Notes: generated by a model from the letters alone, not told the origin. Shown: positions 9,629 to 19,490, counted from the stretch's first letter. The stretch is 64,000 bases of DNA from Cupriavidus nantongensis (GCF_001598055.1 NZ_CP014844.1:3623642-3687641), one strand, 5' to 3'. A program made the numbers and translations.

Positions 9629-10141
9629 TCAGATCGGTTCGAATCCGCGAACATGCTGGCAGACCGCATCCATGCTCCTCATCGGCAGAATCAAACGTCG
9701 CCGATCCGTTGCCAGCGCTTCGAATCCAAAGTGTTGATAGAAATCAGCCGCAGACGAGCTGGTAGCATTGGCCAGCACACACTGCACGTCGGTCCGCAGT
9801 GAAGCATCGCGAACTACGTGGAGGGCGTGCCTTAGGAGGTATCCGCCGAGGCCTTGACGGACGACGTGCCGATCGACCGCAAGCCGTGTCAGGAGCACGG
9901 CTGACACATCCTGGCCCGCACGTCTTTCGGAAATCCCCGCGAACAGCAGTCTCGTCGCCGCAAGCGCGTAGTACCCTAAGAGGCGCGCCGGCTCACCGTC
10001 ATCGACGGCAACGTACGTGCGGGTGAGGTTCTGTTGCGCGTGCTGCGTCGCAGTTTGACGCAGCCAATCGTTCATCGGGCCAACACTGCAGTCAAACGCG
10101 CTGCGATCGTCCTGGGAGGTTAAGGGCCGAACCTTTATCAA
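9629..10141 (-). CDS. GNAT acetyltransferase toxin (TacT/AtaT-like)
   Basis: Toxins of this family acetylate the amino group of charged tRNAs and block translation. The 170 residues contain the acetyl-CoA loop RQGLGG and the late ADFYQHFGF segment with the conserved Tyr. The start codon overlaps the antitoxin stop by four bases (ATGA), the usual arrangement. No substrate specificity can be read from the sequence. Confidence 0.9.
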   Translation of the reverse strand: MIKVRPLTSQDDRSAFDCSVGPMNDWLRQTATQHAQQNLTRTYVAVDDGEPARLLGYYALAATRLLFAGISERRAGQDVSAVLLTRLAVDRHVVRQGLGGYLLRHALHVVRDASLRTDVQCVLANATSSSAADFYQHFGFEALATDRRRLILPMRSMDAVCQHVRGFEPI

Positions 10142-10440
10142 TTTTCTGAAGTTCTCACACGTTTGATTGTCGGTTTCTGGGATTCACTGGGCGTTGCTGG
10201 CTCGCCCAACAGCGCAAAAAGTTTCTTTGACTCGTCGATCGACAGCTTGATAGCGTGGATGAACTCTGCCTTCTCAATCACCTGTTGGGCTGCACTGAGC
10301 GCCGATTGCACGACGAACTGGTTAAGGGTGCTGTCTGAAAGATCAGCAGCCAACCTCAAGATCTCTTGTTTTTCCGCACTTAAGCGGGCCGTGATGCGAC
10401 CACGCCCGGATGCGTCATCGGTGCGAGCAGGCTTTGCCAT
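10138..10440 (-). CDS. DUF1778 antitoxin (TacA/AtaR-like)
   Basis: A 100-residue protein with an N-terminal ribbon-helix-helix region (RITARLSAEKQEILRLAADL...TLNQFVVQSAL) and a charged C-terminal tail expected to wrap the toxin. It should neutralise the acetyltransferase and repress its own promoter. The ATG at 10440 (MAKPARTDD) is chosen; the longer frame to 10590 would run through the palindromic operator region. Confidence 0.9.
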   Translation of the reverse strand: MAKPARTDDASGRGRITARLSAEKQEILRLAADLSDSTLNQFVVQSALSAAQQVIEKAEFIHAIKLSIDESKKLFALLGEPATPSESQKPTIKRVRTSEN

Positions 10441-10567
10441 GTGTTCTTCCTTTAGAGCAATACGCGAGTCCCCCATTTTCCGTGACGGATTGACAATGCG
10501 CTCATCAGAGGGCACGTACTTTCCACCACGTCGCGCGCACGCCACGGCATGCAGGCGCGGCAGTTTA

Positions 10568-10591
10568 GCACCATGGTGCCAAAGTGGCACC
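10568..10591. promoter_or_regulatory. Overlapping palindromes upstream of the toxin-antitoxin operon
   Basis: GCACCATGGTGC (10568-10579) is a perfect 12-bp palindrome. It overlaps a GGTGCC-AAAGT-GGCACC inverted repeat (10575-10591), which is followed on the plus strand by seven T. Position about 130 bases upstream of the antitoxin suggests ribbon-helix-helix operators. The second repeat could also act as a plus-strand terminator. Confidence 0.45.
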
Positions 10592-10611
10592 TTTTTTTGG
10601 GCGGGCCTCGT

Positions 10612-10623
10612 GTTTGTACAAAC
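10612..10623. promoter_or_regulatory. 12-bp palindrome GTTTGTACAAAC
   Basis: A perfect palindrome upstream of the toxin-antitoxin genes, outside the transposon end at 10674. It may be a further operator; no clear -10 element was found at the right spacing. Confidence 0.25.
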
Positions 10624-10673
10624 TGCTTGCCACGTACGCTGGCGCTCATGATCGGGCCAGTGGGGAGACGTTG

Positions 10674-10693
10674 GGGGTCGTTTCAGAAGACCG
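10674..10693. repeat. Left terminal inverted repeat, outer 20 bases
   Basis: GGGGTCGTTTCAGAAGACCG; it differs from the right end at three positions (8, 16, 19). It is the 3' exon of intron copy 2. Confidence 0.88.
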
Positions 10694-10807
10694 GTAGAGT
10701 CGAGATGTGACGCGGTGGCGTTAGGTTCTGCATATCAGTAGCCGCCCCTTTCGTTTGGCGGTGCCTCATTAGCCGAACCGTGGCTCCGTTTTCACATCCC
10801 GCTCATC

Positions 10808-10840
10808 GAACCGGACGTGCGCTACTAACGCATCCGGCTC
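10808..10840 (-). ncRNA. Group II intron domain V (copy 2)
   Basis: Read on the minus strand it begins GAGCCGGATGCG and ends CGCACGTCCGGTTC, folding into the conserved catalytic hairpin with a TTAGTAG terminal region. It follows the RT stop by 12 bases. Confidence 0.88.
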
Positions 10841-10852
10841 TCGGACAGAACA

Positions 10853-12247
10853 TCATGCCTTCGCCCACGGAAGGTTCTGCGGAAGCTTTGGCAGGCGGAT
10901 GAGTCCAAGCTGCTGGTAGAGATACTCATCGGGGTAGCGCGCTACTCCCCCACTGCGCTGCTTGTGCTTCTTGCACAACCATCGGCGGAGCCGGTTTGTG
11001 GTGTACTTGTCGAGGAACCGATAGGCAGGAGTGACCGGGCCGAGGCTAAAGTAGTTGGCCCATCCGCCAAGTTTCTGATTCAGACGCTTCACCATTTCCC
11101 CGGCATCCATCCATGCCATGTTTCGGCCTGTCTGGATACGCACCGTTTCAGTCATGCGCTTTATGCTCTTTCGCGACGGTCGAGCGGCGATGTACGGCCG
11201 CCGAGTCTTGACCGAGTAGCGCCGACCAAAGGTGTACCCCAGGAAGTCGAACTCGCCATCCGGAAGGCGGCAAATCCGGGTCTTTTCTTCGTTCACCGTA
11301 AGCTTAAGCAGGCCCATCATCTGCCGCATGGCGGCGAGCGCCTTCTGGGCATTGCTGCCCTTACAGCAGATGACCAGATCGTCGGCATAATTGACGATCC
11401 GAGCACCAAGCCGCTGTTCCAAGCCAGCCTTCTTCCACCCCAAGATAAATCGTCGCATGTACAGATTGGACAGTAGGGGTGAGATCGGCGAGCCCTGCGG
11501 AATGCCCCGCTTGGTATCCCGATTGGACGTCGTGCGCTTCTTGCGACCTCGCTCATCCTCCTCTTCCACCGGGGCATCCAGCCAGAGCTTCACCAGATGC
11601 AGAACACGCCTATCAACAACCCGGCGTGCTACCGATTTCATGAGTTCGACGTGCGGGATCGTGTCGAAGTACCCGGACAGGTCGGCGTCCACAACATCCT
11701 TGTGGCCACTGGCCAGTAGCCCGTGTACCTCGCGCACAGCGCTTTGTGCACTCCGGTTTTGTCGGTAGGCATGCTGTTCTGGCGGCAGATCGGCCTCGAA
11801 GATTGGCTCCAAGACCAGCATCGCCGCCGTCTGACACACCCTTTCCGCCAGTCGCGGAATGCCAAGCGGCCTGAGTTTGCCGTTCGGCTTTGGAATATAG
11901 ACCCTTCTTACCGCTTCCGGACGATACGTTCCATCCCGAAGCTGCTGCGCCAATTCCCCAAGCCATCGCTCCTGCCCATACTGCTCAACATCATCGAACG
12001 TCAGGCCGTCTACACCCGGTGCCCCCTTGTTGGCGCGGCAACACGCATAGGCGTGCCTTAGCACGTCCATTCGATAGATCTTGTCGTACAAGGCATAGAA
12101 GCGAAACTCGGGTTCTTCCTTCGCTTTCGCATGTAACGCCGTCCGTAGTCCCTGAACGCTAATCGGAGTTGCTAGGTTTCCCAATCTCCTGTCCTTTCCC
12201 ACTTTCAACGTTGGTTCTGAACTGAGGCCCCTTTCCTCCACTGGCAT
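10853..12247 (-). CDS. Group II intron reverse transcriptase/maturase
   Basis: Complete 464-residue intron-encoded protein, identical in translation to the copy at 18084-19478. RT blocks span about 55-345, with DADLSGYFD near 189 and YADD at 287-290. The maturase/thumb region follows at about 355-430 (KSIKRMTETVRIQTGR...LGGWANYF). No HNH endonuclease domain follows, so mobility would rely on reverse splicing without second-strand cleavage, or on nicked/replicating targets. Confidence 0.95.
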   Translation of the reverse strand: MPVEERGLSSEPTLKVGKDRRLGNLATPISVQGLRTALHAKAKEEPEFRFYALYDKIYRMDVLRHAYACCRANKGAPGVDGLTFDDVEQYGQERWLGELAQQLRDGTYRPEAVRRVYIPKPNGKLRPLGIPRLAERVCQTAAMLVLEPIFEADLPPEQHAYRQNRSAQSAVREVHGLLASGHKDVVDADLSGYFDTIPHVELMKSVARRVVDRRVLHLVKLWLDAPVEEEDERGRKKRTTSNRDTKRGIPQGSPISPLLSNLYMRRFILGWKKAGLEQRLGARIVNYADDLVICCKGSNAQKALAAMRQMMGLLKLTVNEEKTRICRLPDGEFDFLGYTFGRRYSVKTRRPYIAARPSRKSIKRMTETVRIQTGRNMAWMDAGEMVKRLNQKLGGWANYFSLGPVTPAYRFLDKYTTNRLRRWLCKKHKQRSGGVARYPDEYLYQQLGLIRLPKLPQNLPWAKA

Positions 12248-12680
12248 TACCCAGCTTCCTCGGTAATACGGGCCTCTCCGCCACCCCTATGCGCCCGGCC
12301 TGTCCGTCACCGGCTTCCGGTTGGTCGTTGCGCTCGACCACGCACGGGGCTTCCCGTGTTGCATCGGTTTCCCTCTTGTATGCATGCTGTCGCCACTACC
12401 CCGGCGGAACCGCGGGGTGCATGTTTCGCTCTCTTCCCCCACGGTGGCAGCCTTCCCCGATATTCCGACGGGTCGGCTTCCGCATTGCGTCTTTCGAGGC
12501 CTGCTCAGCGTTCACTCACGTTACGGCCTGCATACTCGCCAAGTCACTTACATGACCCTCTACATCGAAGGCTTCAGCCGCTTCGTTACCTCCACGACTG
12601 CTCCGATTGCTACCGGCTGGAGCGAGAGTTGCCGGGCGGGATTCGCACCCGCTGAGAAACCGTGCCTTTGCACGGCGCAC

Positions 12681-12698
12681 AAAATATTGCACGCTAAG
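12681..12698. repeat. Left terminal inverted repeat, inner 18 bases
   Basis: AAAATATTGCACGCTAAG; identical (inverted) to the right inner part at 17633-17650. It is the 5' exon of intron copy 2. Confidence 0.88.
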
Positions 12699-12779
12699 CC
12701 ATGACGGAGGCGCAACGCTGGGCCTCCAGGGTATTGACGAGCCGCCATCGCGCGTGCAATCGCCTGCCGACAGAATTGG

Positions 12780-15746
12780 CTAGCGCTCTGCCAACGGTCG
12801 TAGGGGCCGAAATTTCCCATGCTGCAATTTATGACTCTTGCGCCACACATAATCGCCGGTCAGGTTGATGTGCTCCCAGCCCAGCGGTGACAGGTACGAA
12901 TAGAGGACAGGATCGACCGACATGTCGCGGTCCTTCAGCGCCTGCACTGCGCGCTCGAGATAGACGGTATTCCACAGGACGATGGCCGCGGTGACCAGGT
13001 TCAGACCGCTGGCGCGGTAACGCTGCTGCTCGAAGCTGCGATCGCGGATCTCGCCGAGCCGGTAGAAGAAGACCGATCGCGCGAGCGCATTGCGCGCCTC
13101 GCCCTTGTTGAGTCCAGCGTGGGATCGGCGCCGCAGTTCCAGGTCCTGCAGCCAATCCAGCGTGAACAGCGTCCGCTCGATGCGGCCGAGTTCGCGAAGC
13201 GCGACCGCCAGACCATTCTGTCGCGGGTAGCTGCCGAGCTTACGCAGCATCAGCGACGCAGTGACCGTACCTTGGCGGATGGATGTCGCGAGGCGCAGCA
13301 CCTCGTCCCAGTGCGTGCGAATCAGTTTCTCTTTGTACGCGCCACCGATCATCGGCGCCAATGCCGGATAGTCGTCAGGATTGTCGGGGACGTACAGCTT
13401 CGAGTCCGCGAGATCGCGAATGCGTGGGGAGAAGCGGAACCCGAGCAGATGCATCAAGGCAAAGACGTGGTCGGTGAAGCCGTTGGTATCCGTATAGTGT
13501 TCCTGGATGCGCAGATCCGACTCGTGGTACAGCAGGCCGTCGAGCACGTAGGTCGAATCACGGACGCCGACGTTCACCAGCTTGGAATGATAGGGCGCGT
13601 ACTGGTCCGAGATGTGCGTGTAGATCATCCGGCCGGGCTCGGAGCCGTACTTGGGGTTGATGTGGCCGGTGCTTTCCGCGCGGCCGCCTGCCTTGAAGCG
13701 CTGGCCGTCCGACGATGATGTCGTGCCATCGCCCCAATGGGAAGCAAAGGCATGGGCGGACTGGGCGTTGACCAGGTCCGCCAGCCCCTGCGAATAGGTC
13801 TCGTCGCGGATATGCCAAGCCTGCAGCCAGGACAATTTGGCATAGGTCGTGCCCGGGCAGGATTCCGCCATCTTGGTCAGCCCAAGGTTGATGGCGTCAG
13901 CGAGAATGGTCGTCAGCAACAAGGTCTTGTCCCCGGCGGACTCTCCTGTCTTCAGGTGTGTGAAATGGCGGGTGAAGCCGGTCCACTCGTCGACCTCCAT
14001 CAGCAGCTCCGTGATCTTGACGCGCGGCAGCATGAGCGCGGTCTGGTCGATCAGGGTCTGTGCTTCCATCGGGACGGCGGCGTCAAGTGGCGAGATCTTC
14101 AGGCCGGATTCGGTGATGATCGCATCTGGCAGCTTGTTGGCGGCGGCCAAGCGGTTGACGGTGGCCAGCTTCAGTTCCAGCAACCGGCGCCGCTCATTCA
14201 GGTAGCGCTCGCAATCCGTGGCGATGGGCAGTGGCAAAAGACGGCTTTCTCTGAGCGCGACGAACTTTTCGGCGGGCAACAGATACTCATCGAAATCCTT
14301 GAACTGCCGCGAGCCCTGAACCCAGATGTCGCCGGAGCGCAGGCGGTTCCGGAGTTCGGACAGCGCACACAACTCATAGTACCGGCGATCGATGCCATTC
14401 TTGGCCAGCACCAGGGGTTCCCAGCGCTTCTTGATGAATGAGGTTGGCGCGTCGGCCGGCACCTTGCGCGCATCGTTAAGGTTCATTACCCGGATCGTGT
14501 CGATGGCTGCCAGCACGTCCTTGGCCGCCGGCGCGGCACGCAGCTTCAGGATATCGAGGAATTCCGGCACGTAGCGGCGCAGTGTCGAGAAATGGTCGCC
14601 GACCAGGTGAAGGAAGTCGAACGCCTCGGGCTGGGCCAGTTGCTCGGCTTCGGTGACACTCCTGGTGAATACCTGCCACGGCATCACCGCTTCGATGGCC
14701 TCGAACGGGTCGCCGCCGCATTCCTTCGCCTGCAGCAGGGCCCGACCGATTTTCGAGTACTGCCGGATCTTGTCATTGATCGACTTGCCGGCCAGGTGAA
14801 ATTGCTCCCGGTGCTTCTTCTTGGCAAAGTTGAACAGTCGCCCCAGAATCCGGTCATGCAAGTCGACGATTTCATCGGTGACCGTCGCGCAGGCCTCGAT
14901 CACGACGGCGGTCAGCGTCGCGTGCCGGCGCCGCGGTTCGAATTTGGCGAGGTCGTTCGGCGTCATCTGGGCCCCCTCTCGGGCGATCTTGAGCAGCCGG
15001 TTCTGGTGGACCAGACGATCAATGCCCTCAGGCAGTCCGATGGCGCGCAGCATCTTCAGGCGATCGATGTGCTGCAGCATCTGGCGCGAACTGGCCTTGC
15101 CCGGCGGGAGCCGCAGCCAGGCCAGCCAGGTCAGACGCCCGTCTGGCCGACGCTGCAGCAGCATGTCGAGCTGTTGTCGGTGGTGCTCCGAGAGCGGTTC
15201 GGTCAACACCTGGTAAATGCGACGGGTGGCGAGGGTGATGGCTTCCGCGCACATGCGCTCGATCACATTCGAATTCGGCAGTAGCAGCGATTGCTGGCGC
15301 AGGTATTCAATCAATGCCGTGGCGAGGACAATGCCCTTGTCGGTTTGCTGGGCCAACTCCGACAGGGACTCGACGGCAGTGCGGTAGTCCGCCATCGTGA
15401 ACGGCCGCACCTGCAGAACCACCTGCAGTTCTGCCTGGTGCTCTCTGCGGGTCTGGTCACGCCGCCCATAGTCTGGCCAATGCGAGGGCGCAATACGCAA
15501 CTGCTGCGCCACCACCTGCAGCAATGCCTGCGGCGGCTCCTCGCCCGCTGCCAGCATGATGCCGGGATAGCGCATGCAGCAGAGCTGGACCGCGAACCCC
15601 AGCCGGTTGGCGGCGCCCCGGCGCTGCCGGATCAGCGCAAGATCCGACTCGTTGAACGTGTAGTGACGGATGAGTTCGTCTTTGCTGTCGGGAAATGCGA
15701 GCAGGCTTTCCCGCTCGGTGGTGGAAAGTACGGTGCGGCGTGGCAT
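12780..15746 (-). CDS. tnpA: Tn3-family transposase (Tn21 subgroup)
   Basis: A 988-residue DDE transposase, the same length as Tn21 TnpA as recalled. The start [16 protein letters not shown], the [18 protein letters not shown] block, the SSSDGQRF segment near residue 679 and the C-terminal [17 protein letters not shown] are family hallmarks. It recognises the 38-bp terminal repeats and joins donor and target into a cointegrate. The frame is intact. Its stop lies 81 bases from the left inner repeat, and it is divergent from the recombinase across a 128-base control region. Confidence 0.96.
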   Translation of the reverse strand: MPRRTVLSTTERESLLAFPDSKDELIRHYTFNESDLALIRQRRGAANRLGFAVQLCCMRYPGIMLAAGEEPPQALLQVVAQQLRIAPSHWPDYGRRDQTRREHQAELQVVLQVRPFTMADYRTAVESLSELAQQTDKGIVLATALIEYLRQQSLLLPNSNVIERMCAEAITLATRRIYQVLTEPLSEHHRQQLDMLLQRRPDGRLTWLAWLRLPPGKASSRQMLQHIDRLKMLRAIGLPEGIDRLVHQNRLLKIAREGAQMTPNDLAKFEPRRRHATLTAVVIEACATVTDEIVDLHDRILGRLFNFAKKKHREQFHLAGKSINDKIRQYSKIGRALLQAKECGGDPFEAIEAVMPWQVFTRSVTEAEQLAQPEAFDFLHLVGDHFSTLRRYVPEFLDILKLRAAPAAKDVLAAIDTIRVMNLNDARKVPADAPTSFIKKRWEPLVLAKNGIDRRYYELCALSELRNRLRSGDIWVQGSRQFKDFDEYLLPAEKFVALRESRLLPLPIATDCERYLNERRRLLELKLATVNRLAAANKLPDAIITESGLKISPLDAAVPMEAQTLIDQTALMLPRVKITELLMEVDEWTGFTRHFTHLKTGESAGDKTLLLTTILADAINLGLTKMAESCPGTTYAKLSWLQAWHIRDETYSQGLADLVNAQSAHAFASHWGDGTTSSSDGQRFKAGGRAESTGHINPKYGSEPGRMIYTHISDQYAPYHSKLVNVGVRDSTYVLDGLLYHESDLRIQEHYTDTNGFTDHVFALMHLLGFRFSPRIRDLADSKLYVPDNPDDYPALAPMIGGAYKEKLIRTHWDEVLRLATSIRQGTVTASLMLRKLGSYPRQNGLAVALRELGRIERTLFTLDWLQDLELRRRSHAGLNKGEARNALARSVFFYRLGEIRDRSFEQQRYRASGLNLVTAAIVLWNTVYLERAVQALKDRDMSVDPVLYSYLSPLGWEHINLTGDYVWRKSHKLQHGKFRPLRPLAER

Positions 15747-15764
15747 GCCAGTGGTTCACGATAG

Positions 15765-15807
15765 CTCGGAATCCGCGGTTCTGGGGGGCACGACACCGGC
15801 TTCCGAG
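15765..15807. promoter_or_regulatory. CTCGGAA...TTCCGAG inverted repeat between tnpA and recombinase
   Basis: Seven-base arms at 15765-15771 and 15801-15807 flank a G-rich stretch just upstream of tnpA. It may be part of the recombination region or an operator for tnpA. Confidence 0.3.
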
Positions 15808-15846
15808 GGTAGTTTCGGGAAAAAAATCAGCAGTCTAATACGTTCT

Positions 15847-15872
15847 ATTACGATAATCCTTCTTATCGTAAT
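15847..15872. promoter_or_regulatory. Candidate cointegrate-resolution core site (10-6-10 palindrome)
   Basis: Perfect 10-bp arms ATTACGATAA and TTATCGTAAT flank a 6-base centre TCCTTC. This is the layout of a tyrosine recombinase crossover site (compare the 11-6-11 layout of dif). It lies between the divergent tnpA and recombinase genes, where resolution sites of Tn3-family elements are found. It ends two bases before the first ATG of the recombinase. Confidence 0.65.
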
Positions 15873-15874
15873 GG

Positions 15875-17605
15875 ATGGATTTTCGGCGTAAACTGGCCGG
15901 CATGAAAACGCGCCAGACCCCGCATCCCGTCGACGGCATATCTCCCGGCTTTCCAGATGAGGCTGCGCTTGCCGCGCTGCGCGCGTGGTACGCAGGCCTG
16001 TCGTCCCGCGCCGCGGTGGAGCGCTATCTGGCCCATGCGAAGGCGCCCGGCCAGTCGGCACGCGGGATCCTGGGCCAAATCCGTCGGCAACTGATCGCGT
16101 TCGCGCAGCACCGCCAACGCGCCGACCTCGCTGACCTGCTTCGGCATCCCATGAGCGAACGGCAACAGCAGGCGAGCGCCGTGGGACACGCGATCGAAAT
16201 CCTGCGCTCCCTTCCGGTCCCGCAACCCCAAGTCACGGACGATATCGGGCTTTGGCTGTCACCCCGGGCCGCGCGTGCGCTGCGCGCCCACGGCATCCAG
16301 ACCCTGGCTGACCTGACCGTACGGGTGCCGCGCCGGCGTCGCTGGTGGAGCGCGATCGCAGGATTAGGGCTGGCCAGCGCCCGGCAGATCGAGGGCTTCT
16401 TTGGCGCGCATCCGCAACTGACTGAGCGGGCGCGCGCGCTGGTCGTCGCAGCTTCGGTTGGCCCGGGCGAAGTGGTTCCGTGGGAGCGGCTGCGGCTGCC
16501 GCACGAGGTGGACGGCTCGCGAGGGAGCTTCCGGGCTCCGCGGCAGGCCTGCACGCTCGACGCCTCCAACGACTACGAGGCAGTACAGGCGTGGCTCGCC
16601 TTGCACGAGGCCCCCACAACGCTGCGCGCCTACCGGAAGGAGGCCGAGCGGCTCATCCTTTGGGCAATTGTCGAACGCGGTCGTGCGCTGTCATCCCTGA
16701 CGACTGAAGACGCGATCGCCTATCGCGCCTTCTTGAAGCGACCGACGCCGCGCGAGCGGTGGGTCGGGCCGCCGCGAGCCCGTAACGCGCCCGACTGGCG
16801 CCCCTTCGCGGGCGGCCTGTCAGCCCGCTCCACGGCGTACGCGCTATCCGTGCTAGGTGCGCTGTTCCGCTGGCTGATCGAGCAACGCTACGTGTTGGCC
16901 AATCCGTTTGCCGGGATCAAGGTACGTGGGCGCACCCGCGTTGCCGCCCTCGATACGTCCAGAGGATTTACCGAGGGCGAATGGCTGCTGGTGCGTACCA
17001 TCGCGGACGGCCTGGAATGGTCCTATGACTGGGATACCTCGGCCGCCCAGCGCCTGCGATTCATCCTGGATTTCGCCTATGCGACCGGCTTGCGTGCCAG
17101 CGAGCTGGTCGCTGCAACCCTGGGCGACATTCACGTCGATGCACACCACGACCACTGGCTGCACTTGATCGGCAAAGGCAGTCGCCCCGGGAAAGTGGCG
17201 CTTCCGCCTCTTGCGCGATCGGCGCTCGACCAGTACCTCGTGCAACGGGGGCTTCCTGTGACGCCGGCCCACTGGGATCCCAAGACGCCGCTCCTCTCCA
17301 GCCTGGAACAGGATAGCGAGGCCAGCATTACCGGAACCCGACTCTGGCACGTGATGCGGCGCTTCTTTGTCCAGGCCGCCGATGTAATTGGCGCCGACAA
17401 CCCATCAGTGGCCGAAAAGCTGCGCCGGGCTAGCCCGCACTGGACGCGGCATACCCACGCCACACACGCGCTGGCCCGCGGCGCGGAATTGACCAGCGTG
17501 CGCGACAACCTTCGTCACGCGTCGGTGGCCACGACCTCGATCTATCTGCAAAGCGACGAGGTCAAGCGGGCACGCCAGATGAATCTAGCCTTCGCCGCTC
17601 GGTAA
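15875..17605 (+). CDS. Transposon-encoded tyrosine recombinase
   Basis: A 576-residue protein. About residues 20-190 form an N-terminal region with a helix-hairpin-helix-like stretch (GIQTLADLTVR). A core-binding domain follows at about 225-330, and a catalytic domain to the end with YATGLRASELVA (first Arg), HWTRHTHATHAL and the nucleophile Tyr at 557 (TTSIYLQ). It probably resolves cointegrates at the site just upstream. The ATG at 15902 (MKTRQTPHP) is an equally plausible start, because the first ATG almost touches the palindrome. Most Tn21-like elements use a serine resolvase instead. Confidence 0.9.
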   Translation: MDFRRKLAGMKTRQTPHPVDGISPGFPDEAALAALRAWYAGLSSRAAVERYLAHAKAPGQSARGILGQIRRQLIAFAQHRQRADLADLLRHPMSERQQQASAVGHAIEILRSLPVPQPQVTDDIGLWLSPRAARALRAHGIQTLADLTVRVPRRRRWWSAIAGLGLASARQIEGFFGAHPQLTERARALVVAASVGPGEVVPWERLRLPHEVDGSRGSFRAPRQACTLDASNDYEAVQAWLALHEAPTTLRAYRKEAERLILWAIVERGRALSSLTTEDAIAYRAFLKRPTPRERWVGPPRARNAPDWRPFAGGLSARSTAYALSVLGALFRWLIEQRYVLANPFAGIKVRGRTRVAALDTSRGFTEGEWLLVRTIADGLEWSYDWDTSAAQRLRFILDFAYATGLRASELVAATLGDIHVDAHHDHWLHLIGKGSRPGKVALPPLARSALDQYLVQRGLPVTPAHWDPKTPLLSSLEQDSEASITGTRLWHVMRRFFVQAADVIGADNPSVAEKLRRASPHWTRHTHATHALARGAELTSVRDNLRHASVATTSIYLQSDEVKRARQMNLAFAAR

Positions 17606-17632
17606 TCGGCGCTCGGCCGGGAGCTTCCATGG

Positions 17633-17650
17633 CTTAGCGTGCAATATTTT
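17633..17650. repeat. Right terminal inverted repeat, inner 18 bases
   Basis: CTTAGCGTGCAATATTTT on the plus strand, followed at once by the intron GTGCG. It is the 5' exon (intron-binding side) of copy 3. Confidence 0.88.
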
Positions 17651-18083
17651 GTGCGCCGTGCAAAGGCACGGTTTCTCAGCGGGTGCGAATCCCGCCCGGC
17701 AACTCTCGCTCCAGCCGGTAGCAATCGGAGCAGTCGTGGAGGTAACGAAGCGGCTGAAGCCTTCGATGTAGAGGGTCATGTAAGTGACTTGGCGAGTATG
17801 CAGGCCGTAACGTGAGTGAACGCTGAGCAGGCCTCGAAAGACGCAATGCGGAAGCCGACCCGTCGGAATATCGGGGAAGGCTGCCACCGTGGGGGAAGAG
17901 AGCGAAACATGCACCCCGCGGTTCCGCCGGGGTAGTGGCGACAGCATGCATACAAGAGGGAAACCGATGCAACACGGGAAGCCCCGTGCGTGGTCGAGCG
18001 CAACGACCAACCGGAAGCCGGTGACGGACAGGCCGGGCGCATAGGGGTGGCGGAGAGGCCCGTATTACCGAGGAAGCTGGGTA

Positions 18084-19478
18084 ATGCCAGTGGAGGAAAG
18101 GGGCCTCAGTTCAGAACCAACGTTGAAAGTGGGAAAGGACAGGAGATTGGGAAACCTAGCAACTCCGATTAGCGTTCAGGGACTACGGACGGCGTTACAT
18201 GCGAAAGCGAAGGAAGAACCCGAGTTTCGCTTCTATGCCTTGTACGACAAGATCTATCGAATGGACGTGCTAAGGCACGCCTATGCGTGTTGCCGCGCCA
18301 ACAAGGGGGCACCGGGTGTAGACGGCCTGACGTTCGATGATGTTGAGCAGTATGGGCAGGAGCGATGGCTTGGGGAATTGGCGCAGCAGCTTCGGGATGG
18401 AACGTATCGTCCGGAAGCGGTAAGAAGGGTCTATATTCCAAAGCCGAACGGCAAACTCAGGCCGCTTGGCATTCCGCGACTGGCGGAAAGGGTGTGTCAG
18501 ACGGCGGCGATGCTGGTCTTGGAGCCAATCTTCGAGGCCGATCTGCCGCCAGAACAGCATGCCTACCGACAAAACCGGAGTGCACAAAGCGCTGTGCGCG
18601 AGGTACACGGGCTACTGGCCAGTGGCCACAAGGATGTTGTGGACGCCGACCTGTCCGGGTACTTCGACACGATCCCGCACGTCGAACTCATGAAATCGGT
18701 AGCACGCCGGGTTGTTGATAGGCGTGTTCTGCATCTGGTGAAGCTCTGGCTGGATGCCCCGGTGGAAGAGGAGGATGAGCGAGGTCGCAAGAAGCGCACG
18801 ACGTCCAATCGGGATACCAAGCGGGGCATTCCGCAGGGCTCGCCGATCTCACCCCTACTGTCCAATCTGTACATGCGACGATTTATCTTGGGGTGGAAGA
18901 AGGCTGGCTTGGAACAGCGGCTTGGTGCTCGGATCGTCAATTATGCCGACGATCTGGTCATCTGCTGTAAGGGCAGCAATGCCCAGAAGGCGCTCGCCGC
19001 CATGCGGCAGATGATGGGCCTGCTTAAGCTTACGGTGAACGAAGAAAAGACCCGGATTTGCCGCCTTCCGGATGGCGAGTTCGACTTCCTGGGGTACACC
19101 TTTGGTCGGCGCTACTCGGTCAAGACTCGGCGGCCGTACATCGCCGCTCGACCGTCGCGAAAGAGCATAAAGCGCATGACTGAAACGGTGCGTATCCAGA
19201 CAGGCCGAAACATGGCATGGATGGATGCCGGGGAAATGGTGAAGCGTCTGAATCAGAAACTTGGCGGATGGGCCAACTACTTTAGCCTCGGCCCGGTCAC
19301 TCCTGCCTATCGGTTCCTCGACAAGTACACCACAAACCGGCTCCGCCGATGGTTGTGCAAGAAGCACAAGCAGCGCAGTGGGGGAGTAGCGCGCTACCCC
19401 GATGAGTATCTCTACCAGCAGCTTGGACTCATCCGCCTGCCAAAGCTTCCGCAGAACCTTCCGTGGGCGAAGGCATGA
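18084..19478 (+). CDS. Group II intron reverse transcriptase/maturase
   Basis: 464 residues, the same sequence as the protein at 10853-12247: RT domain with YADD at 287-290, then maturase domain, no endonuclease. The ATG follows a purine-rich stretch and lies about 430 bases into the intron, in domain IV. The frame is intact, so this copy should be able to support splicing and mobility of all three introns in trans. Confidence 0.95.
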   Translation: MPVEERGLSSEPTLKVGKDRRLGNLATPISVQGLRTALHAKAKEEPEFRFYALYDKIYRMDVLRHAYACCRANKGAPGVDGLTFDDVEQYGQERWLGELAQQLRDGTYRPEAVRRVYIPKPNGKLRPLGIPRLAERVCQTAAMLVLEPIFEADLPPEQHAYRQNRSAQSAVREVHGLLASGHKDVVDADLSGYFDTIPHVELMKSVARRVVDRRVLHLVKLWLDAPVEEEDERGRKKRTTSNRDTKRGIPQGSPISPLLSNLYMRRFILGWKKAGLEQRLGARIVNYADDLVICCKGSNAQKALAAMRQMMGLLKLTVNEEKTRICRLPDGEFDFLGYTFGRRYSVKTRRPYIAARPSRKSIKRMTETVRIQTGRNMAWMDAGEMVKRLNQKLGGWANYFSLGPVTPAYRFLDKYTTNRLRRWLCKKHKQRSGGVARYPDEYLYQQLGLIRLPKLPQNLPWAKA

Positions 19479-19490
19479 TGTTCTGTCCGA

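Larger units (their letters stand above)
10694..12680 (-). mobile_element. Group II intron, copy 2 (complete, 1987 bp)
   Basis: On the minus strand it starts GTGCG at 12680 and ends CTCTAC at 10694, matching the GUGYG...AY ends of bacterial group II introns. Length is exactly that of copy 3. Domain IV carries the RT gene; domain V lies just after it. The insertion separates bases 20 and 21 of the left terminal repeat, with the intron oriented from inner to outer repeat. Confidence 0.92.

Noticed and set aside
10441..10590. N-terminal extension of the DUF1778 antitoxin
   Set aside because: It would translate the palindromic control region; the product is atypical for the family, and MAKPARTDD gives the usual length.
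10669..10673. Target-site duplication for the transposon
   Set aside because: Left CGTTG and right ACAAA do not match in either orientation.
13119..15764. Plus-strand frames opposite tnpA
   Set aside because: Antisense shadows of an intact 988-residue transposase.
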